From Kiritimatiellia bacterium (GTDB lineage: Bacteria > Verrucomicrobiota > Kiritimatiellia > RFP12 > UBA1067): DNA of 5,995 nt. Positions 1 to 5,031 of this stretch are shown here, piece after piece. The notes below the pieces were generated by a model, which was given only the letters and a program-made list of their open reading frames with translations, was not told the DNA's origin and did not search any database. The stretch is taken from assembly GCA_017547265.1 (NCBI GenBank), contig JAFYQC010000086.1, forward strand, positions 1 to 5,995, in the 5' to 3' direction. Position numbers and translations under genes: made by a program. The first letter of the stretch is position 1. Each line of letters begins with the position of its first letter.

Positions 1-652
1 CAACCCTCGTTGTACGGAAGTCATTGCGATCAATATGATAACCATATCCATCAATGCCGCCGTCATTACTGACCTGCACACCTTTTACCGCATCGAATTC
101 AACGCCCATTTTGTTCAATAACGCCCGCGAAAAAGCCTCAAACTTTTTAGGCGACATTCCAGCAATTGCATCAAGCAACTTTCTCTCAAACTCTTCTATT
201 AGCTTGTCCTCTGCTCCGGATTCCTCTTCACTGTCGTCAATATCAAAGTCTTTTTTCTTTCTGCCTTTACTAAGTTCCTCCCAATGCTTCTTTGATGCAT
301 CAATGATCTTCCAAACATCAAGTGCTTCTAAATCAAGGTTCTCGCCTTTCTCTGTCAAAACCACGGGCGATGACCGCGAGAATGTAACCAAATTATTGAA
401 AAGCAAGTCCTTGATCGCAAAGTTGAACTTGAAATTAAACTCCTTGTAGGCGTTCCCCTTATTCTTAGATATCGACACTTTCTCAGCGTACTCTGCAATC
501 TGATCATCCAAGTCGGCAATGCGCTCTTTGATCTCCGAACGCTCCAACTGCCCCCCTGCGTCCTGCAACACTTTCAAGATGGGCTTAATGAGATATGCGA
601 TTTTCCCATCAGCAGTCCTTTTGCTCAATTTAACGCAATCTTCTTTTTTCAT
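1..652 (-). CDS. mrr: Mrr-type restriction endonuclease, 3' end cut by window
   Basis: Mrr-family enzymes are cytoplasmic restriction endonucleases, many of them type IV (cleaving modified DNA), with an N-terminal winged helix and a C-terminal PD-(D/E)xK nuclease. I translated the minus strand from ATG 652 and got 217 open residues to the window edge. Residues about 14-102 (from KIAYLIKPIL to VVLTEKG) match the Mrr N-terminal winged-helix pattern. Residues about 125-155 form a charged K/D/E-rich linker. From about 158, LLDAIAGMSPKKFEAFSRAL followed by KMGV and NDGGIDGYGY is the start of the Mrr catalytic domain, with Asp201 as the likely metal ligand. The partner Q-x-K motif is expected a few residues past the edge, so catalytic integrity cannot be judged. 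The start follows a strong GGAGGAG site. The gene lies 17 nt after the ORF6N-PLD stop, which suggests an operon. It is visibly AT-richer than the galE/ugd genes, consistent with acquisition by transfer. The family call is firm; modification specificity is unknown. Confidence 0.85.
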   Translation of the reverse strand, partial: MKKEDCVKLSKRTADGKIAYLIKPILKVLQDAGGQLERSEIKERIADLDDQIAEYAEKVSISKNKGNAYKEFNFKFNFAIKDLLFNNLVTFSRSSPVVLTEKGENLDLEALDVWKIIDASKKHWEELSKGRKKKDFDIDDSEEESGAEDKLIEEFERKLLDAIAGMSPKKFEAFSRALLNKMGVEFDAVKGVQVSNDGGIDGYGYHIDRNDFRTTRV

Positions 653-657
653 TTCAG

Positions 658-664
658 CTCCTCC
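658..664 (-). promoter_or_regulatory. Ribosome binding site of the Mrr gene
   Basis: The minus strand reads GGAGGAG, then CTGAA, then ATG: a near-ideal Shine-Dalgarno sequence with 5-nt spacing. It lies in the 17-nt gap after the ORF6N-PLD stop codon and fixes the Mrr start at 652. Confidence 0.8.
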
Positions 665-669
665 GTAAA

Positions 670-1647
670 TTACCTCGCCCCCGCCGCGAACGCCGACTTC
701 TTGATACGACGGATTTCGCCAGAGTCAAGTTTTGTGAAGGCAAAGCACTTCTTGCCGAGGTCTTTGAGCGACGCGCCGATGAGGTAGAGTTCCTTGTCGT
801 CGACGATGAAGAAGCGGTCGTGGAAGGATTCGTTGTAGCGGACGGCGAGCTTCGGGTACTGGGCATTGAAGGTCTTGACGTCGGCGTCGGAGATCTTGCG
901 GTGGGGAACGTGCTTCTTGTCGTAGTGCTCCGAGGTGAAGACCGTCACCTTCACGCCCTTGCGTTTCTTTGCGAAGAGGTCCAGCACCTCCGGCGTCGCC
1001 CAGTTGTCTATGAGGATCAGCGACCGCTTGGCGCCCGCGACCAGCTTCAGCACCAGCGCCCGTGCATCCCACAGCTGCCCGTCGTAGAACACGCCCTGCG
1101 TCGGGGCTTCGCCAGCGTTGAGACGATTCAGGATCTCATTTACTTTCCCTTCTGTCGCAATCTGACGTTGCTCAACACTTTCAATCCGTTGAAACACCTG
1201 TGCGTTCGCAAGAATGAACTTCCGCATGGCGACAAAGGTATTGACAATCCTAACAGACACCTCAGCGGCAGTCTTTGATTTAAGTAAAGATGCCAGCATG
1301 ACAACGCCATGCTCTGTAAATGCGTATGGCCTGTAGCGCAAACCTCCTCTTCTTGAAGTCGCAATTTGCGACTTCAAAACACTATTAGTCAAATGGCTCG
1401 TTTCGTTTGAGGTAACATTTTGTGACCTCAAACTATCAAACTCGTCTTGCGTCAGCTGAAATACGAATCCCTCGGGGAATCTGTCCGCATTTCGTTTCAC
1501 GGCTTGGTTAAGCGCCTTTGTCGGCACACCGTACAGTTCCGCCAGATCACGGTCAAGCATGACTTGTACGCCACGCATGGCAAGTATACGACCTTGAATC
1601 TTTTCGGGCGAAACATCATTCATCGTTATCTGTCTTTCATTCTTCAT
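670..1647 (-). CDS. ORF6N domain protein with C-terminal PLD-like domain
   Basis: This is a 325-residue protein combining a phage-type DNA-binding domain with a phospholipase-D-like domain. Residues about 17-65 (KIQGRILAMRGVQVMLDRDL, then AELYGV and VKRNADRFP) are a classic ORF6N domain, and YAFTEHGVVMLASLL (108-122) is its usual following segment. Residues about 145-180 look like a helical linker. Residues about 185-312 form the PLD-like part: strand LILIDNW, then H276-D-R-x4-D283 and GASLKD (291-296). This is a single HKD-type motif in which the usual Lys is Arg. Single-motif PLD nucleases generally act as dimers. Nuclease activity here is inferred only. Possible starts are ATG 1668 (weak AAAGG site), 1647 and 1623. 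Family alignment (MNDVSPEKIQGR) and a promoter ending just before 1647 make 1647 or 1623 most likely. The reading frame stays open far upstream to about 2322, but that part is GC-rich non-coding DNA. The gene is followed by Mrr, probably co-transcribed. Confidence 0.85.
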   Translation of the reverse strand: MKNERQITMNDVSPEKIQGRILAMRGVQVMLDRDLAELYGVPTKALNQAVKRNADRFPEGFVFQLTQDEFDSLRSQNVTSNETSHLTNSVLKSQIATSRRGGLRYRPYAFTEHGVVMLASLLKSKTAAEVSVRIVNTFVAMRKFILANAQVFQRIESVEQRQIATEGKVNEILNRLNAGEAPTQGVFYDGQLWDARALVLKLVAGAKRSLILIDNWATPEVLDLFAKKRKGVKVTVFTSEHYDKKHVPHRKISDADVKTFNAQYPKLAVRYNESFHDRFFIVDDKELYLIGASLKDLGKKCFAFTKLDSGEIRRIKKSAFAAGAR

Positions 1648-1654
1648 TGCGTAT

Positions 1655-1663
1655 ATTATACCA
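1655..1663 (-). promoter_or_regulatory. Extended -10 promoter for the ORF6N-PLD/Mrr unit
   Basis: The minus strand reads TGGTATAAT, a perfect TATAAT box with the TGn extension. No good TTGACA lies 16-18 bp upstream (best TGAGTG), which an extended -10 can tolerate. Transcription would begin at about 1648, next to ATG 1647. The mRNA would then be leaderless for that ATG, or have a leader of about 24 nt for ATG 1623. This is read by eye and assumes sigma-70-like recognition. Confidence 0.5.
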
Positions 1664-2087
1664 AACATCTCGCCTTTACACTCATTCCAAACGCCGATTT
1701 CACCGCGGCAAAACCGCCGCGAGATTAAATCGCGACACATTTGCACCCCGCATTGAGCTCGCCTTCGGCGACTCCGCTTCGCTCCGGGGGATACGCGGGC
1801 AAGGTTAAGCGAGCTGACGGGACGTCGGCGAGCGCAGAAACTACGAAGAAAAATGCGCCTTATGGAAGGTGAGGCAAGGGACGAGGGGGCGAGTGCCGAA
1901 CTGAGCGACATGCAACGACGCAGTTCGTCAGATGCGCGGTGAGACACGTCGCAAGGCGAGGAGGCGGTATTCCGCCGACAAAGCATTGCGGCGCGTATCG
2001 CCGCGAAGACGACGGGAGCGGCGGCGCAGGGAGCGGGAGAGAGGCCGAGACCCCGAGCACCGCGCCGAACTCCCGAGGGTGCCAAGC

Positions 2088-2246
2088 GCGGCTTTGTTTC
2101 GGGCCGAAGCCGGGCGGAACCTTTCTGGGCGCGGCGGATTCGACAGGACCGCGGCCCGCCGGCGTATATGTATACGCCAAGCGGCCGCGTGGACGGAGAA
2201 GCCGCCCGCCCAGAAAGGCGAGCACGGTTGCCCGAAACAAAGCCGC
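2088..2246. repeat. 159-bp nested imperfect palindrome, MITE-like
   Basis: The outer arms are a perfect 17-bp inverted pair, beginning GCGGCTTTGTTTCGGG at 2088-2104 and complementary to 2230-2246. Inside them, 2120-2137 (CCTTTCTGGGC and onward) pairs with 2202-2218 with one bulge. Further in, CGCGGCC (2150-2156) pairs with GGCCGCG (2183-2189). The centre is GGCGTATA-TG-TATACGCC at 2161-2178. All blocks share one centre near 2168, so the whole stretch can fold as one long hairpin with internal loops. No transposase is encoded. A non-autonomous miniature element, a REP-type repeat or a structured RNA are all possible. The structure is seen directly; its nature is inferred. Confidence 0.7.
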
Positions 2247-2290
2247 ACGTTGACAGGCAAACCAGCCCGGCACAGAAAAGCCCTGCACAG

Positions 2291-2308
2291 TCGCCGAGCG
2301 GCGATTTT
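2291..2308 (+). terminator. Small hairpin with T-run, possible terminator
   Basis: TCGCC-GAGC-GGCGA at 2291-2304 is followed by TTTT on the plus strand, the layout of a weak intrinsic terminator. No plus-strand gene precedes it. On the minus strand, downstream of the pyrK stop, the hairpin has no U-tail after it. It may simply be another of the local palindromes. Confidence 0.2.
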
Positions 2309-2353
2309 AAAACGCAGCACAAAACAAGATAGGCAAACTACCGCGACCTAAAG

Positions 2354-3127
2354 TCACCAAACAAGGTCTTCTGCTGCGAAAACAGGGCCCTCGATGCAGC
2401 AGCGGGAATTGCCGCGCACCGTCTTCTGGATGCAGGCGTAGCACGCGCCTACGCCGCAGACCATGTGCCTGTCCATCGAAATCCACCCCTTCGACTTCGT
2501 GCCTGTCGCGCGAAGCGCAACGGCCTTGAGCATCGGGTCGGGGCCGCAGGCGAACAGCTCAAACTTCTCGCCCGCAGTCTTGATGCGGATAAGCTCGTCG
2601 TCGAGAGGGTCGGTGACAAGCCCCTTCGTGCCGAAGCTGCCGTCATTTGTCGCGGCGTGGACTTCGACGCCAAGCTTCTCAAAGCGATCAAGCGCGAGAA
2701 GATCGTCTTTCGTCCGGCCGCCGACAAAGAGACACGGCTTTACGCCGACGGCAAGGAGCCGGCGGGCGAGGAAATAGAGAGGAGCTACGCCAAAGCCGCC
2801 GCCAACGAGAAGCGCCGCACCGTTGCACTTTAGCGGGAAACCATGCCCAAGCGGGCCAAGCACCGAAACGACATCGCCCGGCTTCACGGCATTGAGCGCA
2901 GTGGTGCCACGGCCAATCGTCTTGTAAAGAAGCTCAAGCCGCCCTTCCTCGGCGTTGAAGATGGAGAATGGGCGACGCAAAGCGCTTGCTTCAAGCGCTG
3001 GCACACGCACATGCACAAACTGCCCGGGTATCGCACCCTCGGCGATCTTCGGCGCATCGAACGAGATGAAGCGGTAGCCGCTTCCAAGCTCGCGATGCTC
3101 GATTACCTTGCATTTCTCGTCAGTCAT
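2354..3127 (-). CDS. pyrK: Dihydroorotate dehydrogenase B electron transfer subunit PyrK
   Basis: PyrK is the cytoplasmic FAD/[2Fe-2S] subunit that passes electrons from dihydroorotate oxidation in the PyrD type 1B catalytic subunit to NAD+, in pyrimidine synthesis. The 257-residue length is normal. The ferredoxin-reductase-like FAD domain is at the N-terminus, with FAD motif RRPFSI at 51-56. TIGRGT (70-75) contacts the cofactor in this family, and GGGFGVAPL (109-117) begins the NAD-binding domain, with ACGPDPM at 193-199. The C-terminal cluster motif is C224-x4-C229-x2-C232-x11-C244 within MVCGVGACYAC and CIEGPVF, the PyrK arrangement. The start at 3127 has an AGGAAGG site 6 nt upstream. The UDG-like gene ends 115 nt upstream. 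pyrD is not adjacent: non-coding DNA follows the stop, so the partner must be elsewhere or beyond the window. Related ferredoxin reductases share the fold, but the C-terminal signature favours PyrK. Confidence 0.9.
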   Translation of the reverse strand: MTDEKCKVIEHRELGSGYRFISFDAPKIAEGAIPGQFVHVRVPALEASALRRPFSIFNAEEGRLELLYKTIGRGTTALNAVKPGDVVSVLGPLGHGFPLKCNGAALLVGGGFGVAPLYFLARRLLAVGVKPCLFVGGRTKDDLLALDRFEKLGVEVHAATNDGSFGTKGLVTDPLDDELIRIKTAGEKFELFACGPDPMLKAVALRATGTKSKGWISMDRHMVCGVGACYACIQKTVRGNSRCCIEGPVFAAEDLVW

Positions 3128-3133
3128 AAGTTA

Positions 3134-3140
3134 CCTTCCT
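3134..3140 (-). promoter_or_regulatory. Ribosome binding site of pyrK
   Basis: AGGAAGG on the minus strand sits 6 nt before ATG 3127 and supports that start. It directly follows the 12-bp palindrome TAAAAATTTTTA at 3140-3151, an AT-rich patch in otherwise GC-rich DNA. Confidence 0.75.
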
Positions 3141-3152
3141 AAAAATTTTTAA

Positions 3153-3240
3153 CGCAGAGACGCGTAACCGCCGCGCAAGCGGGGCTCGCGATTTGTAGCG
3201 AGCCAAGCCGAGCGAAGCGAGTGCCGAGAGTCGCAGAGAC
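3153..3240. repeat. Hairpins bounded by direct repeats CGCAGAGAC
   Basis: The gap before pyrK contains CGCAGAGAC twice, at 3153-3161 and 3232-3240, in the same orientation. Between them lie two hairpins: CCGC-GCAA-GCGG at 3171-3182, and GGCTCGC/GCGAGCC with an 8-nt loop at 3183-3204. Neither is followed by a T-run on the minus strand, so they are not clear intrinsic terminators. The arrangement looks like a small inserted repeat with flanking duplications. Confidence 0.4.
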
Positions 3241-3242
3241 AT

Positions 3243-3860
3243 TCATTTTGAGTGTCCTAATCTCTGCATAACGCCCTTCAAGCTCGTCCACATTTCTCGC
3301 TTGAGCTTCATAAGTGCAGGCGTTGCCGCGCCAAAGCGAAGCAGATATTCCGGCGAATACGTGAGTAGGACATCCTCGCCGTTCCTCCCGCGAAGCCACT
3401 GGCCGGGAGCACCGCGCATACCAGGATACCACTTCTTCATCGCTTCCGAGCCAAGGACGACATACATCTTCGCCGGCGGCCTCTCTCCTGTAAACACGAT
3501 GGGTGCAGTCTCTGGAGTCTCGTGCATCGCCGTCACAATCTTCGCCATCATCTCTATGCCGTTAGGCGACAAGGGTCTATCATGGAGAAAGGCGAAAGAG
3601 AGTGAGGGAGTGGAGGAGTGGGTGAGTGGAGGAGTGGGGGAGTTGGAGGGAGAGTTGGAGTTGGAGGGAGAGGAAGAGTTGGAGTGCGAGTTGGAGTTGG
3701 AGGAAGAGGCGGAGAGGGAGGCGGAGGGAGCGCGGACGGGAGAAGCAACTTGCGGAGTCGCAAGCAACGTCCTATCAAGCTCGACGACCCTGACGCCAAG
3801 CTCTCGCTCAAGCTCGAGCTCGGCCTCAAGGCCGTCTAACAGATATTCAAGCGCTGTCAC
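3243..3860 (-). CDS. Reduced uracil-DNA-glycosylase-like protein with low-complexity insert
   Basis: This 205-residue protein resembles the C-terminal half of family 4-type uracil-DNA glycosylases, base-excision-repair enzymes. Residues 1-33 are a helical segment. Residues about 40-88 are Ser/Asn/Pro-rich low complexity. The fold-like part begins at about 94 (RPLSPNGIEMMAKIVTAM), which parallels the usual GxPFxGxxGxxL helix. It continues with VVLGSEA (134-140), RGAPGQWLRG (149-158), TYSPEYLLR (167-175) and a closing helix (LKREMWTSLKGV). The family normally has GEAPG-type motif 1 with its Asp/Glu, a T-x-HP motif 2, and four Cys for a [4Fe-4S] cluster. Here motif 1 is absent, HP is SP, and the protein has no cysteine at all. 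Glycosylase activity is therefore doubtful, and this may be a non-catalytic relative. The start is GTG 3860, 9 nt after the galE stop, with AGG/GGTGG just upstream, so it is probably translated from the galE message. The family link is inferred from motifs. Confidence 0.65.
   Translation of the reverse strand: MTALEYLLDGLEAELELERELGVRVVELDRTLLATPQVASPVRAPSASLSASSSNSNSHSNSSSPSNSNSPSNSPTPPLTHSSTPSLSFAFLHDRPLSPNGIEMMAKIVTAMHETPETAPIVFTGERPPAKMYVVLGSEAMKKWYPGMRGAPGQWLRGRNGEDVLLTYSPEYLLRFGAATPALMKLKREMWTSLKGVMQRLGHSK
3594..3732. repeat. GGAGTT/GGAGTG-type imperfect tandem repeat inside the UDG-like gene
   Basis: The plus strand is strongly purine-biased and contains no C from 3594 to 3686. Degenerate hexamers GGAGTT and GGAGTG recur, and GAGTGGAGGAGTGGG occurs twice at a 16-nt period (3608-3622 and 3624-3638). 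On the coding strand this becomes alternating Ser codons with Asn, His or Pro. It is a minisatellite that has stayed in frame within a coding sequence. Confidence 0.75.
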
Positions 3861-3869
3861 GCCACCTAT

Positions 3870-4910
3870 TTAGCCATTTTTCTTTGGCTTGTTGTACCCG
3901 TAGGGGTTCTTCTTCTGCCAACGCCACGCATCGGCGCACATCTCGTCAATGCCACGCTCGGCCTTCCAGCCAAGCTCCTTAGCGGCCAGCGACGGATCGG
4001 CCCAGCACTCTGCGATATCGCCGGGGCGGCGAGGGCAGATCTTGTAGGGAACGGGGCGCTTCGACGCCTTCTCGAACGCCTTGACGACCTGAAGGACGGA
4101 ATATCCGTTGCCAGTGCCGAGGTTGTAGACCTTGAGCCCGAGCTGTGGGTTCTTCTCAAGCTTCTCGATCGCCTTGAGGTGGCCGATCGCGAGGTCCACG
4201 ACGTGGATGTAGTCACGGATTCCCGTGCCGTCTGGCGTCGGGTAGTCGTTGCCGAAGACATTGAGCTCGGCGCGGCGGCCAACTGCGACCTGCGCGACAT
4301 AGGGCAGAAGATTGTTGGGAATTCCAGCGGGATCCTCGCCGATGAGCCCAGACTTGTGGGCGCCAATCGGGTTGAAGTAGCGGAGAAGAACAACGTTCCA
4401 CTCGGGGTCTGCCTTCTGGACGTCCTTGAAGACCTGCTCCATCATAAGCTTCGTCCAGCCGTAGGCGTTAGTGCAGCCGGGCGTCGGGAAGTCCTCGCGG
4501 ATCGGCACGCTCTTGGGATCGCCGTAGACTGTCGCGGAGCTCGAGAACACGATGTTCTTGCAGCCGTGGTCGCCGAGGCACTGGAGAAGCGTGAAAGTGC
4601 CGCCGAGGTTGTTGTTGTAGTACTTGAGCGGAATCTTCGTCGACTCGCCGACGGCCTTGAGCGCCGCGAAGTGGATCGCCGCGCCAAAGGGCCCTTCCTT
4701 GTCGAGAACGGCGTTGAGCCGCTTCGCGTCGCGAATGTCGACCTTGTAGAACGCGACGGGCTTACCCGTGATCTTCTTCACGCGCGCAAGCGACTTCTTC
4801 GAGCTGTTGCAGAGGTTGTCCACGACAACTACGTCGTGCCCTGCGTTCAGGAGCTCCACTACGGTGTGGCTGCCGATGTATCCGGCACCGCCTGTTACTA
4901 GAATCTTCAT
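3870..4910 (-). CDS. galE: UDP-glucose 4-epimerase
   Basis: GalE is a cytoplasmic NAD-dependent enzyme that interconverts UDP-glucose and UDP-galactose, for galactose use and for supplying polysaccharide precursors. The 346-residue length is typical. The sequence shows the extended SDR family features in order: Rossmann motif [10 protein letters not shown] (6-15), [11 protein letters not shown] (80-90), SSSATVYG (123-130) with the catalytic Ser/Thr area, Y150-x3-K154 (YGWTK), RYFNPIGAH (177-185), [14 protein letters not shown] (228-241), and [14 protein letters not shown] (293-306). All catalytic residues expected in the family are present. ATG 4910 was chosen because [15 protein letters not shown] is the canonical N-terminus and GAAAGGA lies 7 nt upstream. 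A longer in-frame start exists at about 5009 but would translate the 27-bp repeats and is rejected. ugd lies 121 nt upstream and the UDG-like gene 9 nt downstream. Together with ugd this points to nucleotide-sugar supply. Confidence 0.95.
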   Translation of the reverse strand: MKILVTGGAGYIGSHTVVELLNAGHDVVVVDNLCNSSKKSLARVKKITGKPVAFYKVDIRDAKRLNAVLDKEGPFGAAIHFAALKAVGESTKIPLKYYNNNLGGTFTLLQCLGDHGCKNIVFSSSATVYGDPKSVPIREDFPTPGCTNAYGWTKLMMEQVFKDVQKADPEWNVVLLRYFNPIGAHKSGLIGEDPAGIPNNLLPYVAQVAVGRRAELNVFGNDYPTPDGTGIRDYIHVVDLAIGHLKAIEKLEKNPQLGLKVYNLGTGNGYSVLQVVKAFEKASKRPVPYKICPRRPGDIAECWADPSLAAKELGWKAERGIDEMCADAWRWQKKNPYGYNKPKKNG

Positions 4911-4917
4911 CGTTTGG

Positions 4918-4924
4918 TCCTTTC
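4918..4924 (-). promoter_or_regulatory. Ribosome binding site of galE
   Basis: GAAAGGA on the minus strand sits 7 nt before ATG 4910. It separates the true galE start from the in-frame extension through the repeats upstream. Confidence 0.7.
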
Positions 4925-4927
4925 TTT

Positions 4928-4981
4928 TATATATCCTTTTTTGGTAGGGGCGTGTATATATCCTTTTTTGGTAGGGGCGTG
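4928..4981. repeat. Exact 27-bp tandem duplication upstream of galE
   Basis: Positions 4928-4954 and 4955-4981 are identical 27-bp units (TATATATCC, then TTTTTTGG, then TAGGGGCGTG). The right part of each unit is the arm of the inverted repeat at 4968-5028, so an arm has been duplicated along with AT-rich flank. The unit is a multiple of three and is open on the minus strand (encoding TRPYQKRIY twice), but this lies before the galE ribosome binding site and is not considered coding. Confidence 0.9.
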
Positions 4982-5028
4982 TCTCCGACGCGCCCGAGAC
5001 GGTCGGCACGGAGTGCCGCCCCTACCAA
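4968..5028. repeat. 61-bp inverted repeat folding as a three-way junction
   Basis: TTGGTAGGGGCG (4968-4979) is perfectly complementary to CGCCCCTACCAA (5017-5028). Inside lie two further hairpins: GTCTC/GAGAC (4981-4985 with 4996-5000) and GGCAC-GGA-GTGCC (5005-5017, sharing base 5017 with the outer stem). The element starts 3 bp after the ugd stop and fills most of the ugd-galE gap. It could act in mRNA as a stabiliser or partial terminator, or be a REP-like mobile repeat. No gene product is implied. Confidence 0.8.
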
Positions 5029-5031
5029 CTT

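Larger units (their letters stand above)
1664..2353. other. Gene-free, GC-rich, hairpin-rich intergenic region
   Basis: I find no credible gene in these 690 bp. Five of the six frames happen to be open across roughly 1939-2253, but the predicted peptides are Arg/Pro/Ser-rich, lack any recognisable domain and have no ribosome binding site, as expected for GC-rich DNA with few stop codons. Short perfect hairpins occur throughout: CGCGGC/GCCGCG at 1704-1721, CGCGA/TCGCG at 1718-1734, TCGCC/GGCGA at 1759-1771, CGAACTG/CAGTTCG at 1897-1927, GGCGG/CCGCC at 1963-1976, and GCGGCG/CGCCGC at 1988-2004. The long palindrome 2088-2246 follows. The region separates the housekeeping cluster from the ORF6N/Mrr pair. 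It may hold a repeat cluster or a structured RNA, and I cannot tell which. Confidence 0.6.

Noticed and set aside
54..449. Plus-strand open frame of 131 codons
   Set aside because: It is the antisense shadow of the Mrr gene. It is Ser/Phe/Leu-rich and has no domain or ribosome binding site.
2136..2148. GGATTCGACAGG resembles the 5' end of tmRNA
   Set aside because: It lies inside the palindrome, and no matching tmRNA 3' acceptor end or tag reading frame follows.
1648..2322. Upstream extension of the ORF6N-PLD reading frame, adding about 225 residues
   Set aside because: The added peptide is Arg/Ser/Pro-rich with no domain, covers the long palindrome, and has no ribosome binding site. A promoter sits at 1655-1663 inside it.
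1928..2351. Overlapping open frames on both strands within the non-coding region
   Set aside because: Five frames are open together, which reflects GC-rich DNA poor in stop codons. The peptides are Arg-rich and unlike known proteins.
1889..3227. Shared 11-mer GCGAGTGCCGA at 1889-1899 and 3217-3227
   Set aside because: The match is short, GC-rich and has no extended similarity around it, so it is not enough to call a repeat family.
4911..5009. Longer galE start covering the 27-bp repeats
   Set aside because: GalE proteins begin at [15 protein letters not shown], and a good ribosome binding site lies just before ATG 4910. The extra peptide merely translates repeat DNA.
4928..5028. CRISPR-like repeats upstream of galE
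   Set aside because: There are only two abutting copies with no spacers, and the pattern is explained by a tandem duplication of an inverted-repeat arm.
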